A stretch of 64,000 nucleotides of DNA from Adenophora triphylla var. japonica (Eukaryota > Streptophyta > Magnoliopsida > Asterales > Campanulaceae). The notes under the pieces are model-generated. The model did not search any database and was not told the origin of the DNA. It worked only from the letters and a program-made list of their open reading frames with translations. A program made the position numbers and the translations under genes. The stretch's first letter is position 1. Each line of letters begins with the position of its first letter. The stretch lies in NCBI GenBank assembly GCA_022495995.1, contig JAFEMH010000341.1, forward strand, positions 496,001 to 560,000, given 5' to 3'. Below are positions 10,740 through 22,485 of the stretch, one piece after another.

Positions 10740-10928
10740 ATGCCCCCACATAGACAGAAACCTCTTCTGCTCTATCTCACTGTCACTGATACGGCAGTTG
10801 GGGCTATGCTTGCTCAAGAAAAGAAAGACTCTCGGGTAGAGAATGCCATTTACTTTGTCAGCCGAAAGCTACAGGGGAGTGAGCTCAATTATTCAGCATG
10901 TGAAAAGACTTGTGCAGGACTGGTCTAG
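10740..10928 (+). pseudogene. RT-linked RNase H domain of B (degenerate)
   Basis: The frame contains LLLYLTVTDTAVGAMLAQE, VSRKLQGSELNYSACEK, typical of the original Ty3-type RNase H next to RT. It is out of frame with RT by one base and ends at a TAG (about 10926) where Trp is expected. In Tat elements this domain has usually lost activity and a second RNase H follows. Confidence 0.85.
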
Positions 10929-10952
10929 GTAGTCGGTAAGCTGAAGCACTAC

Positions 10953-11507
10953 ATGCAAGCCCACCCTGTGAACTTGGTCTCGAAAACGGACCCCATCAAG
11001 TACATCTTCGATAAGCCTTCCCTCTCGATGCATCTAGCCAAGTGGTCCTTCTTCTTAGCTGAGTACGACATCAACTATGTGACGAGAAAGGCCATCAAGG
11101 GTCAAGCATTGTCAGACCATCTGGAAAATTTCCCTAGTAATGAGGACCGTGGGCCTGAACCCCAATTCCCAGATGAAGGGATCTTTGTAGTCGAGCCTGA
11201 AAGCCGATGGAAGCTTTTCTTTGACGGGGCTGCTAATAAGAGAGGAAATGGCGTAGGGATGCTACTAGTCGACCCGAAAGATGAGCACACGCCAATTGCC
11301 ATCAAGTTGAACTTCCCTGCCATGAATAATGTTGCCGAGTATGAAGCATGCATTGCTGGTTTAGAAGCTGCTTTAGAGAGGAATGTCAAGGAGCTTGAAG
11401 TTTATGGAGACTCAGCCCTGATCATCAACCAGGTCTCCAACAAGTGGAAGACTGTGGACCCTAATCTTCAGCGGTATCATGCCTATATGGAGGAGTTGAC
11501 TGGATAG
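10953..11507 (+). pseudogene. Second, archaeal-type RNase H (aRNH) of B
   Basis: After a connection segment (FDKPSLSMHLAKWSFFLAEY) comes a full second RNase H fold. The acidic set is visible: Asp in LFFDGAAN, Glu in EYEACIAGLEAAL, Asp in VYGDSALI. A second RNase H of this type is a known hallmark of the Tat lineage and degrades RNA in the RNA/DNA hybrid. The frame ends at TAG (11505-11507), where Gln is expected (CAG to TAG), and then continues into the integrase linker. Confidence 0.88.
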
Positions 11508-12740
11508 TTCAGAGAAGTGACCTTCCATTACCAGCCAAGGGAGAAGAACAGATTCGCAGATGCCTTAGCTACTCTAGCCTCACTGGTAGAGATCCCCGGG
11601 GGAAAGGCAATAAAACCCTTCAGAGTGGGTAGAAGAGAAGCCCTGGCTTTCTGTTGTGAAGTAGACTTGGGACCTGAGCCTATCAAGGAACCCTGGTACA
11701 ATCAGATTTACCAGTTCCTCAAAGATGGAGAGTCAGCTTTCAGAGATGAAGAAGGTAGACCGAAAGAAGGCATCAAAGCCAAAAGCTTGCAATCCCTGAA
11801 AAGGTTGGCCTCCCATTATGTCATATTAGGAGGCGACCTGTACAAGAAGCGGTACCAAGGACCACTCCTCTTGTGTGTCACCCAAGAAAGGGCCAGAGAG
11901 TTGATGACCGAAGTCCACAATGGTCCTTGCGGTCCTCATATGAATGCTAGAGCCCTGATGCAAGTGATCCTCAGAATGGGTTACTACTGGATTTCCATGG
12001 AGACAGACCGTGTCCAGCATGTCCGAGCGTGCGACAAATGCCAACGGTTTGCCAACCTCAACCATCTCCTGCCTCATGACCGGTACTGCATGACGACTCC
12101 TTGGCCATTTGCAACTTGGGGTATTGACGTGATAGGGAAGATAGCCCCGACAGGAAGCAATGGGCATGAATTCGTGTTAGTAGCAGTCGACTACTTCACC
12201 AAGTGAGTAGAGGCCAAGTCCTACAAGGTCATCACTTCCAGAAAAGTGGCCCAATTCATCAAGGAAAACATTATGTGTAGATATGGGGTGCCCAATGAGA
12301 TCATTTCTGATAATGGGTCGCACTTTGAAGGAGACTGCGATAGATTGCTGTCAGAATTCAGAATCACTCGCCACAAGTCATCCCCATACAGACCTCAGAC
12401 TAACGGAGCCGTGGAAGCTGCTAATAAGACGCTCGAATGAATCATTCGGAAAATGGCCACCCATGGTCGTGATTGGCCCGAAAAGCTGCACCTAGCACTC
12501 TGGGGCTACCGAACATCTGTCAGAACAGCTACGGGAGAAACTCCCTTTGCCCTAACCTACGGGATGGAAGCAGTATTACCAGTGGAGTTGGAAATCCCGT
12601 CATTAAGGGTCCTTCAAATACGTAGCCGACATGTGAAAGAAGGCTCAAGGCCATGGAGCACACCCGAGCCTACCAGAGGCGAATGGCCAGAGCATTTGAC
12701 AAAAAAGTCAAGGTCAGGGACGTCAAGGAGGGTAACTTAG
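11508..12740 (+). pseudogene. Integrase of element B, broken
   Basis: The His-His-Cys-Cys zinc domain (VHNGPCGPHMNAR to CDKCQRF) precedes the catalytic core. Asp is present in WGIDVIG and in ISDNGSHF, and Glu in GAVEAANKTLE, so the DDE triad is intact. Two stops interrupt it: TGA at about 12206 (Trp expected) and TGA at about 12437 (Arg CGA expected). The C-terminal part (WGYRTSVRTATGETPFAL) is followed by a frameshift near 12610. It inserts the cDNA in the host chromosome. Confidence 0.9.
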
Positions 12741-13271
12741 TGTTGAAAGTGAAGCCCCCTACCAGAGGCAACCCAAAAAGGGTCGGTCTAGGCAAAAAAC
12801 AGGGCTGCACAGAAAAAAAATATATATATATATAAATAAAATAAAAAAAAAGAAAAAGGCCAAAAGACTTAATCCCGATAGTTCACAAGAATGAACTACG
12901 AAGACCTGAGCCCCTTAGTCTTTCTTGTAAAAGGGGAACGTAGGCAGCCATTTATTGGTTCGGTCTAAACAATAAAAAAAGGGCGATCAAGTTTCCATTA
13001 AGTGCGTCCTAAACAATAAAGGGCAATCAAGTTTTCATAAAACGGGTCCTGAGCAATCAATAAGACATCTGAAATTTCCATGAAATTGCGTCTTGATTAA
13101 TTTCTAAGATAATACCTCTTGTTCATTACAAGTTAAAAACTTCTTGATGAGTTCAAGCACGGTCTACTCTTGACTCTGCTAACCTACTATAAAGATCTAA
13201 AATACAATAAAATGCCTAATAAACTACTGTGTTTGCAAAATGGCAATAAGGGAATCCTAAGAAAAGATCTA
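12741..13271. repeat. Pol 3' end with degenerate 50-60 bp repeats
   Basis: No gene. Between 12955 and 13110 a unit with GGGC(A/G)ATCAAGTTT(T/C)CAT and GTCCT is repeated two to three times. The equivalent stretch in D (45425-45610) carries the same repeat in the other orientation. A short AT microsatellite lies near 12822. The two coding strands converge here, so both transcripts may end in this area. Confidence 0.5.
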
Positions 13272-14771
13272 TCAGCTGTCATTCACTGAGTCTTCTTTAT
13301 TCTTCTTCCCTTTACCTCGACCTCGTCGAGTGTTCTTTCTTTTCTTCTCTATGATGTCGGTCTCCCTCACCCCGACCTCAGGTATCCTCACTGGAGCCTC
13401 CATCAAACCTGTGTCAATAAGTGCCCTTTCAATACGGGCACGAGTCCGCACTTCCTCCCTCTGAGCCTCAGTCAAAGGAGCGACTTCAGAAAGTCTCTTA
13501 TATCGAGCCTCCATATCCCTGATAAGGTCACCCGACTGGTTATGGCGACTCGCCTTAGCTTCAGTCTCCCTCAGAGTCCTACTCGAGTCGCAGTCAGCCC
13601 CCAATAAAGCCTGACGTCACTCTCCCAATATGACCTGAGTCGCTCCCATCTCCCTCTTATACCAGTCCAAGTAGGCCGTAGTCAAGATGGTACTATTCTT
13701 GCTTTTGAGAATGGCCCTGGGAGGGAAAACAGTATATGTCCAAGCCCTTGAGAAGAATGAGAAGCTGGCTGGATCCCTCATGTCTAGGGACACCACCTCC
13801 ATGGTACGAATGTCCTCCCAATCGCCCAACGGCTCCTGTAAGGCCCCGAACTGCCTGAATACCAAGCAGGGTATGTAGAAGGATGACCAACAAACCCTGG
13901 AACCCTCACTGCATAGGACTCCTGAAATGTCCTCCGGGTCTGCAACCTCCAGTGAGGTACCCACCAGCGAATATCCGAAGTGGATAACCTCGCCATCATC
14001 AGCTCCCAGTCACCCTGGTCCTGCTGCCTAGGCAAACCCCTCCGAGAAATCACCCAAGGGCACTGAGTCGGCAAAGCCCCTAGCAAAGTCCCGAGCCTCT
14101 CCTGCAGCCATAAAGTCAACACGGACGGACTCCCAGACCTCATGAAATGGTCTCCTCTAGCCATCCTGTCAATGTCGTGCAGGATCTCACCCAAAACCAA
14201 TGGGACAAGTCTTTCCCAGCCCTGCAGTCCCTGACCATGTCCAAGAGGCCACCATAACAGATCCCCACGGATTCAGCAGTGAACAGAGATGAGAATATGC
14301 AGAGGATAAAGGCATCCATAGCCACCGTGGTCGTAGCCATATCCGGAGACCCAAACCTGCCCGGGATATCAAAAAGGTCAATCCTGTCCGGAGCTATCAT
14401 CATCCCCTCAGCCTCTACCAGAGATATGTGCAGAAAAGATGCCAACTTCGCCGCCACTGGCACATCTTCGATCAGAGGAATCGATATAGCCTCAATTTCT
14501 GGACCCCCAATCAAGGCTCGAAGTCTTCATAGGTTGGGACAATCTCTTTGTAAGAAAAGCAGTAAACGTGTCTACGGACGTCCCAAAATTTTGCTGCTGC
14601 TCTCAAAAGGTCCCAATCGGGTGGGAGATCCTTTAAATGCCATAAAGATTTGATTTTGAAGGTAGTATCGAACAGTCCCTTGTGAGATTGAAAGTTATAT
14701 CTCACCCAAGATTGAAGATCAGACAGAAAACGGTCTCTCTTCCCCTTTTGCAATCTAACGGGTTTCTCCAT
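13272..14771 (-). pseudogene. DUF7745-like antisense gene of B
   Basis: The start MEKPVRLQKGKRDRF at 14771 aligns with the starts in A and D; an upstream Met at 14864 is not conserved. It reads through PDWDLLRAAAKFWD and FSYKEIVPTYEDF, shifts frame near 14515, and continues with a region rich in conserved hydrophobics (VAMDAFILCIFSSLF, LLDMVRDCRAGKD). It then has the Trp-rich IRWWVPHW segment and ends in a basic tail (KKRKNTRRGRGKGKKNK). The basic tail is kept in A and D, which suggests nuclear targeting or nucleic-acid binding. Two or more frameshifts break it. Function is unknown; the family name is from memory. Confidence 0.7.
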
Positions 14772-15301
14772 TGCAAGATGATCAAAGTTGATGTCTTTAG
14801 GTCTAATATGTGCTCTGGGAACAGTTGGGACAAGTCTAGAGTGAAAATGAAATGAAATGGCCAAGCCTTGATTTTATTTTGAAAAAGACCAGTCCAGACA
14901 GAACTGTAAGCCGCACGGCCTCATTTGCTCCCAGGACCAGACCGCACGGCTTCATTTGCCTGATGTGGAAAACAATTTGCAGCAACCAAAGTTGCTGCCC
15001 AAGAGGAGTTCTCACCCCACTTTCTCAATGAAACCTGTCCCAAAACATGTCCAAAGACCATCCAAGCAGTTATATACCATTACAAATCATTTTGGCCCAG
15101 TTTCAGCCCCAATTTCAAGCAAAAAACTGCCCCGATGCTCAAGTAATATGCAAATTCATAAAGCATAAATTAGAAAAGTAAATAAAACCGTAGTACATTG
15201 TTTTCACCCCATCGGCACCCAAATAAAGCAAAAAATAAATAAATTGTGCATAAAATTGTTCATTGTTTGTTTCTTTCTCCTAGATCAACCCTAAGGACCT
15301 C
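14772..15301 (-). promoter_or_regulatory. Probable promoter spacer of the B DUF7745-like gene
   Basis: GCCGCACGGC (14910-14919) and ACCGCACGGC (14941-14950) are 31 bp apart, about 140 bp before the start codon. On the minus strand an AT-rich CAAAATAAAATC follows about 30 bp later and may be a weak TATA box. The motif polarity is opposite to the transcription of this gene but the same as elsewhere in the element. Confidence 0.55.
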
Positions 15302-17900
15302 CTAGGCCTCCGATCCCTCTTCGTCACTACTCAGCTCATAGAAGCTCGTCTCCCTCATCAAATCCTCGTTGTCTCTCACATCAGAAAGATGGACATTCTC
15401 ATGTTCGTACTCGGCTAGCTGCTCCAGGATGCCGGCATTAGGTCCCTGTCCCCGAGGCAGGGCACTAGAAGAGTACTTTGAAGCCGATGAGGTAGATGTC
15501 GTGCTCCCTACGTGCCTCCTTTTGTGCACGGGCTCCTGCACGTTCGCTGCAGCCTTTTAAGCGCAAGCCAGCTTCTTCACAAGGGACCGGCACACATCCT
15601 TCCAGCCCCTGTTCTGCCTGACCAAGTTGTCATAAGTGTGAGCTGGAACCTGAGAAAGAGAGAAGAAAATCTCAAAAAAATATCGAAATTGCAAAAAGGC
15701 AAAGAAATCTAAAAAAGGGAAAAAACCCTAAAGTGTACTCACAGTTCTGTCAGGCGGCAGAGTATACTGGGGCTCCCTAGTGTCGGGGACAGGTATCCTG
15801 AACCTCCTCGGTACCCCATTGACAACATAAGAAAGATGAGCAGGAGGCATCGGCGGGTCAGTAGGCTCGGCTTCGCCATACCCCTGAGTGAAAGCCAGCT
15901 TCACTAGCTTCTGTGGCGTCCTCAATCGCTGCTCCACAAAGGTAGCATATGGGGTAGCCAGGTCAAAATACTCCTCAGCTGCCATGCCTGCCTGATACCT
16001 CGCTATGTCATCTGCCGACCAGTCCCTGGGCTGCAGCATCCGTGCTGGAGGATCGAGAGGAGTAATGGCATCCAATGGAGGGACATGGCCATGCTGCCTA
16101 GAAAAGCGGTCCCCCAGATAAATGATATCGCAAGTAAGCCCGGTTAACCACCTCCTCTGCCTCGTCGCCTCCACGGCATCCCCTAGCAAAATCTCCGGGT
16201 ACCTCCCCCAAGGATAAAAGTCCACTCCATCATGCCCATCCCTGTTGATGACTGGTCTAACCATCTTGTAATCAAAGGTGATCCGGGTCTTCCCGGTGAA
16301 CTTATCCCTAGCATCTCCCCTCCAGCGGATCATGGCAGGAAAGATGGTAGAATCACTCTGCTGGTTCCAAGGAAAGAACCTGATCACCTCGCAAAACTAG
16401 ACCTGCATGTTCAAAACATAAAAGGGCCATTTTTTTCATAAAAGTCTCAAAGACAGAAAAGAAAAGAGAAAGGAAAGAAGGTGAGAATACCTCAAGAGCA
16501 AAGGAGAAGCAATCCATCGAAGCAGCCTTATTCCGGCTGTACAAATCTAGGGAGAAGTAAAGCTCAGCCAATCTGGCCTCGCCCCAAGAGACCGTCCCAA
16601 TCCCATCCACATCCTCCAAGGAGTCAAGATGACAAACCAAAGCCAAAGTCCCAGAGTTGGCAAAGATGGTGACTGACAGCATCAACCACAGAAAAGCCCT
16701 CACAAGCTGGTGGGCCGTCACCTCATTAGCAGCAAATCCCTGCATGCAGTTCTGGACTGCCACCTCGACATTCCTCGTCTCCATCCCCAGCCCCTTAGGC
16801 TGGAGGTCAAACCCAACTAGAGCTCTAAACTCCTCCGTCGTGATATGGTCCCTCCAATTCACAGGCCTCCCGGTGAACTGCAGGCCAGTGATAGCAGTAA
16901 AGTCTATGGGCGTCACTGTAAGCTCCCCCCAGCTAAGGTGAAAGCTGTGGGTGGTGTCCCACCAGAACTCCGAGAGAGCCTGGATCAAGCCCTTACTCTT
17001 CGAGGTCACATGAATACCTCTGCCAATAGCCTCAACAAACAAATCCAGGCCGGTAGCCCTCACTAGCTGCTTGGGGTTCACCCCATCCTTCTCAAAATCA
17101 GGCATCCTCTCCCATAGTCTCATTGCAATCTCGGAAGGTCCCCTAGATTTGTTCTCCTGTAGGAGAACACAAAAGAAATGTGTCATTCCTTCATCTCATT
17201 TCAAAAGCATGCATATATTCAAAAGTGCACATATTTTCACAAGAAAAGCATTCATAAAGATTTCCACCATCCTTTGCATAGAAAACGTGTCTTTCATCAC
17301 TTGAAACACATCGTGTCAAGCACATTGCTCTCCTAAGCACAAAATTTTGATTTTCAAAATTATTTGCACATAAGCATTAATTTTTTCAAAAAATGGCATG
17401 CATGAATCCTTTTCATCATCCAGAATCCCGTTTCCTCATCCATGATCAAAAATTGACCTAGTTCTAGCACATGCAAAGACTCCGTCACATTTTAGACAAT
17501 TATTTCCTCTTACTTTATTTTCGAAAAAAAAAGGGTCATTCTCATTATCTTTCAAATAAATTGCACATGCGTGTTCGTGTATCTTCTTAGCCTCATAGGT
17601 TAATCATCAAGATTCCAAAATCATCATCAAAAATCCTAGGAAAATTTGAGAAATTCCTAAAACTCGGGTCAAGCCCTAAAATCAATCAAAATCGACGGAA
17701 TCGAGCAAATCAAGGATGCTTACCCCAACCGAATGAGGTTTCGTCGACTTGTGCTCCCTCTTGCCCGGATACAACTCGGAAGGAGGCGTATTGAAATCGT
17801 ACTTCCTCTCCGTTCGGACAAGTTCCTTCCTCCTCCTTCGAGCGGCCTCGGAGATGTTCCTCAGTGCTTGCCTAGGCATCGGATTTCCCTCCGGATCCAT
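15302..17900 (-). pseudogene. Antisense plant mobile domain (PMD) gene of B, four exons
   Basis: Best copy of this gene, about 616 codons. Exon 1 (17724-17900) encodes a basic N-terminus (ARRRRKELVRTERKYD) and ends at GTAAGC. Exon 2 (16491-17156) carries the PMD core (FWWDTTHSFHLSWGELTVTP, then TAITGLQFTG). Exon 3 (15743-16402) and exon 4 (15302-15649) follow; the end is acidic (ELSSDEEGSEA). All donors are GT and all acceptors AG, and all joins are phase 0. Defects seen: TAG at the second codon of exon 3 (Trp in A and D) and TAA early in exon 4. PMD proteins (MAIN family) act in the nucleus in silencing and development. The retroelement copy may counter or use host silencing, which is inference. 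Confidence 0.82.
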
Positions 17901-17943
17901 CTAAATCAGTAGAAGCAAAGGGATGGAAGGATTTTCGAAAATT

Positions 17944-18078
17944 CTTTCTCTCTCTCTTTCTCGGAAGCAGAGGGCGGCAATGATGCCCAATGCCCGTTCA
18001 AATCTGATTTTAAATAATCTGGAAAAAATAGACTTCTAGCCGTGCGGCCTCTTTTGCCCCCGTCTCATGCCGGGCGGC
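17944..18078 (-). promoter_or_regulatory. Probable promoter of the B PMD gene
   Basis: GCCGTGCGGC (18039-18048) and GCCGGGCGGC (18069-18078), 30 bp apart, lie about 140-180 bp before the ATG at 17900. Downstream on the minus strand come TTATTTAAAATC, a possible TATA box about 20 bp away, and a CT/GA-rich 5' UTR at about 17944-17962. D has the same order before its PMD gene. Confidence 0.6.
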
Positions 18079-18259
18079 TTCTTTTGCTTTGAGCAGAAAT
18101 TACATCTTTACCCCCTGGACTTTCCACTTGGGCATACAACTCCCATTATTTCTTAACTAGAGTAACGCCGTTTTCTCCTAGAAGAATCAATTTCTCTCCC
18201 CAGTCGCCTCTGTTACTTCCGTTATAACGGAATGACGCTAGGTGACAACCTCCGAATTG

Positions 18260-19135
18260 TCAAAGTTCAAAACTTTAGCTACCTCAATCACAGATTGAGA
18301 AGTACGCTTAAGTTCTCCAAACTTAAGCTACCTCTATCACAGATTGAGAAGTACGCTCAAGTTCTCCAAACTTTAGCTACCTCTATCACAGATAGTGAAG
18401 TACGCTCAAGTTCTCCAAACTTTAGCTACCTCTATCACAGATTGAGAAGTACGCTCAAGTTCTCCAAACTTTAGCTACCTCTATCACGGATTGAGAAGTA
18501 CGCTCAAGTTCTCCAAACTTAAGCTACCTCTATCACAGATTGAGAAGTACTCTCAAGTTCTCCAAACTTTATCTACCTCTATCACAGATAGTGAAGTACG
18601 CTCAAGTTCTCCAAACTTTAGCTACCTCTATCACAGATAGTGAAGTACGCTCAAGTTCTCCAAACTTTAGCTACCTCTATCACAGATTGAGAAGTACGCT
18701 CAAGTTTTCCAAACTTTAGCTACCTCTATCACAGATTGAGAAGTATGCTCAAGTTCTCCAAACTTAAGCTACCTCTATCACAGATTGAGAAGTACGCTCA
18801 AGTTCTCCAAACTTTAGCTACCTCTATCACGGATTGAGAAGTACGCTCAAGTTCTCCAAAATTAAGCTACCTCTATCACAGATTGAGAAGTATGCTCAAG
18901 TTCTCCAAACTTTAGCTACCTCTATCACAGATAGTGAAGTACGCTCAAGTTCTCCAAACTTTAGCTACCTCTATCACAGATAGTGAAGTACGCTCAAGTT
19001 CTCCAAACTTTAGCTACCTCTATCACAGATTGAGAAGTACGCTCAAGTTCTCCAAACTTAAGCTACCTCTATCACAGATTGAGAAGTACGCTCAAGTTCT
19101 TCAAACTTTAGCTACCTCTATCTCCTCGATAGTGA
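18260..19135. repeat. 49-bp tandem array of B
   Basis: About 17 units with period 49 bp, core AGTACGCTCAAGTTCTCC and CTACCTCTATCACAGAT. Units differ at a few sites, with two main variants (GATTGAG and GATAGTG). D has an array of 50 bp at the same place with recognisably related sequence (CTACCTCTATC core). Confidence 0.95.
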
Positions 19136-19152
19136 CGTAAGCTTTAGTCTCC

Positions 19153-19321
19153 ATCAGGTGACAACCTCCATTAATTGTCAATCAGGTGACAACCTCCATT
19201 AATTGTCAATCAGGTGACAACCTCCATTAATTGTCAATCAGGTGACAACCTCCATTAATTGTCAATCAGGTGACAAGCTCCATTAATTGTCAATCAGGTG
19301 ACAACCTCCACTAATTGTCAA
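19153..19321. repeat. 28-bp tandem array of B
   Basis: Six units with period 28 bp, core ATCAGGTGACAACCTCCATT. Single copies of the GTGACAACCTCCGAATTGTC relative flank the 49-bp array at 18240 and the array in D at about 40300. Confidence 0.95.
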
Positions 19322-19978
19322 AACCTCAAGGATCCTAGACATCGTTCCTAACTATCTAGTGATGCTTAAACTACGATCAAGGCTTCATTCCTCCGGGATA
19401 CATAGGTAGCCTTTCATAAAAGTTCTAGCCATCCGACCGCAGTGGTCACCCTCTTCCATCATCGCTCCTCAGTGGTGAGGTAGCCTTTCATAAAAGGTCC
19501 AGCCATCAGACAACATTGGTCGCCCCCTTGTCATTCATCACTCTTCAGTGGTGAAGTAGCCCCTCATAGAGGTCCAGATATCCGACCACATCGGTCATTT
19601 CTAGCATATCCCTAGTAGGATCAGTCGCTTGACCTCCCAGGTCACTTTTCCTTCTATTCCCCCGGTAAGAGACCAGTTTCTCTTGGCCATTCCTCAGCGG
19701 ATCTTATTCCGAACTACGGCCTGGCTTGATTCTTCCGGGATACGTAGGTATCCTACTTTAGGTTCAGCCAATTCGTCACATATGACACCCCCTTTCCCAG
19801 CGGATCTTTTCCGAACTACGATTATGGCTTGATTCCCACTCGGGATACGTAGGTAGCCTTTCAAAGGTTCAGCCACTCGACCACCTTGGTCCCCCAATCC
19901 GTCTCGACATTCGCCAGATTGGATCCTTTTCTATCGACAACCCCACTCTCCCTGCAAGTGATGTTGCCGAGGGGCTTC
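19322..19978. repeat. Degenerate repeats between arrays and 3' LTR of B
   Basis: Four to five diverged units of 80-100 bp share GGATACGTAGGTAGCCTTTC followed by a CAGCCA-CGACCA-GGTC segment. The same block lies at 39480-39800 in D. The last bases, CCGAGGGGCTTC, directly precede the 3' LTR and hold the likely polypurine tract, which is short and imperfect. Confidence 0.65.
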
Positions 19979-21675
19979 TGTAAGCACCCAAATCTGGCTC
20001 ATGCCTTCCGGTTAAGTTTCCCGGCAATTTCCCAGACTTTCCTAAAGTCCGGGAGCAATTCAGGAACTGTTCCGAACCTTCTGAGGGGTAAAAGGATTAC
20101 TTGGAATGAATAAACCACGTTTTCCTTAATATGAAAACCCTTCTAGAAGTGCCACCTTGCATGATTCTAGAAAAATGCTGAGTCACACAGGATAATGCCG
20201 CACGGCTGCATTAGGAGAAAACTCCTAGCCGCACGGCTTCATTAGCTCTATCCAAACTGCCTATAAATAGAGGCCTCCTCTACCCATTTTAAAAAAAACA
20301 ATACTTCCAGCACACAAAAACTCTCCCAAATATTACTACGAAAATCAGGAAGCTGAGAGTGCCAAGAAGCCACCTCCCTCCTCCTTATAGCCTCCAAAAG
20401 TTGGTCCCTCCACTAGGCGAAATCCAAAGAAGAAGAGGTCACCACCATTGGTAACCTCTCATCCCTTACCTTGCATTATACTTGTTTTATGTGATATACT
20501 TGCTCCTTGCATTTACATATTGCTATATATTGCTTGGTATTTGGCTTATTGTTGTTAAAGATCATATCTTTGAACATGTAAATCATTTTCCCCCATCCTT
20601 TGCATCCTTTGCATTAACATAAGCATCTTTTGCTCATAAAAATGAAGTCTTTGCATTAAAGGTGCATCCTTTGCACCTAAAAATCTCTTTTTTACATAAA
20701 AATGATATCTTTATGCATCCTTTGCTCTTAAAAATGTAGTCTTTACGTTAAAATTGCATCCTTTGCACCTAGAACTCATTTTCATACATAAAAATGCATC
20801 ATTTGCATTAAAAATCATCTCTTTACTTCAAAGTAGCATCCTTTGCTTTCAAAATGACATCTTTATGCATCCTTTGCATTAAAAATCCTTTCTTTACATA
20901 AAAAGCATCCTTTGCAAAACAAAGAGCATCCTTTGCACCCAAAAATGTCATCTTTTTCATTAAAAATGCCATTTTTTATCCTAAACATGCATTCCCCTAG
21001 TCCCCATTGGTATCCTTTGGAACGGACCGGTGTAAAGGTCCTATCTTTACATCGTTTCTTCCATTAAAGGTGCCACAATCTCTTTAGAAAGGGATAAACC
21101 TTGAACCTATATCTCCGATTATCACTTGAGACGAGTATAGTAGTCCCTAAACAAGCTCAATCATCTCAATGTGTAGGATTGATGGGCAAAGGTCACTCCT
21201 TTCTAAAGAACCCCATTTTGGACAATAAAAAGAGAGTCCTTCTCTCGATCACGCAAAGACCCAAGGTCAAATAGCGATGATCACAAGTCCAAGATGAGGA
21301 TGGGATCAATGTCCCAAACACATAAAAATCCAAGGAATCCCGAGCGATAACCAACTAAATGGTTTATACGTCCGGAAGACGACTTGGAACATTCCCCCCC
21401 CCCCTCTTTTCAACACATGCACACAAGAAAGCACGCAAGCAAGCACGAAAAATGGAATCTAGGGAGACTTGCTACGGCAAGGCACCTTGGGTGAACGACG
21501 ATCCGTTCTTCCCAAGGGGTAACTTAACCTCCGAACCCTAAATCCTTTTTTTCAAAGTTTTGAGGAAATCAAAATGGCGTGGCGACTCCGTTTTTTCAAA
21601 TTAAACCGGATGTTTTCAAACTCGAGTGAATCCAAACTAAAAAAACAAAAAATAGAATTTGGGCACACATTCACA
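19979..21675 (+). repeat. 3' LTR of element B
   Basis: Near-identical copy of 5027-6718. It starts TGTAAGCACCC and ends ACATTCACA. Palindromes are at 20197-20206 and 20228-20237, TATA at 20262-20269, hairpin at 21485-21517. A short frame beginning MESRETCYGKAPWVNDD (21451) appears in both B LTRs but is not kept in frame in D, so I do not call it a gene. Confidence 0.95.
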
Positions 21676-21680
21676 CCAAG
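21676..21680. repeat. Target-site duplication of element B (right copy, CCAAG)
   Basis: Exact match to 5022-5026. Element A sequence resumes after it. Confidence 0.95.
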
Positions 21681-22485
21681 GTACCAGCGACATGTGATCC
21701 TTGGTCTTTCTCTCGGCAACCCTTGGTGATAGGAGGCAGTCAGGCTGACTTGGAGCTTTGGATGGCCAAACTCCGCACACATCGTCTGCGATGGTGGGTT
21801 CCTCACTGGAAGTTGCACACTTGTCAGACCGTTCAGGAGGGTCTCTTCATCGTCAGAGTTTCGGGGCTGTCCCAGTCTACTTTCTATATTCCATCTTTGG
21901 TGCTGCGACAGTTCGGGCTGGAGCAGGTTCCGTTGACGGGCTTGAGTAATGCCGCTACCTTTGAGGTGGGATCGCTTTTCATGGATGATCCTTCGACATT
22001 ATTGCTTTTCATGTGGTTATGGCAATAATTGTGTTTTCCTGCTAGGGTTCTCTATCACCGGAGAGGGGGCACTGTTCTGTCCACTCGATATTTAAACTGG
22101 TATGAGGAGTGTATAGGGGAGACACAAATGGCTCTTCTGTGGAGGCGAAGTGAGCTATTGGTCCTTGACCACCGTGACAGCTCGACTTTGAGGAGGGCCG
22201 AAGCGATTGCTAACCCTCTGGATAGTAATGGGGATGATATGGCTGACTATGAGGCCAATGCTAGTCGGTTGGCCGGTTAGAGCACGAATATGGCGACTCA
22301 AAGAGAGGCATCTCGTGATAGAGCTAGGGAAGGGCTGCATTGGCTGCCACAGGTTTGACAGAGGCATCAGGAAGGGTCCCAGAGCCAGGTAGAAGGACTA
22401 TGGGGATATTTCCTATGAAGGTAAAGAATACCCGTCGTGGGAAAGGGAAGGGGATGAAAGATGAAGGACCGAGTACGAGTGACTA
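21681..22485 (+). pseudogene. DUF7745-like antisense gene of A, 3' part
   Basis: Continuation of the frame cut at 5026. It contains WMAKLRTHRLRWWVPHW and the IPSLVLRQFG segment, both conserved in B and D. It is broken by TAA near 22026 and TAG near 22278. The last piece ends in the basic tail KVKNTRRGKGKGMK before TAG at about 22483. Together with 4334-5026 it forms one gene that B interrupted. Confidence 0.7.

Larger units (their letters stand above)
5027..21675 (+). mobile_element. Element B: complete Ogre/Tat-like Ty3/gypsy retrotransposon, nested in A
   Basis: Two LTRs of 1692 and 1697 bp bound a 16.6 kb element flanked by a 5-bp duplication. Order: LTR, tRNA-Arg PBS, leader with 3' splice site, two ORFs of unknown role, RT, RNase H, archaeal-type RNase H and integrase on the plus strand. 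Then come the DUF7745-like and PMD genes on the minus strand, a 49-bp tandem array, a 28-bp array and the 3' LTR. The LTRs differ at a few percent of sites by eye. No retroviral gag capsid core or protease is recognisable, so it was probably non-autonomous for particle formation. Its pol stops are all transitions. Confidence 0.93.

Noticed and set aside
18260..19135. Regular repeats that could suggest a CRISPR array
   Set aside because: The units are head-to-tail with no unique spacers, in a plant retrotransposon. It is a plain tandem array.
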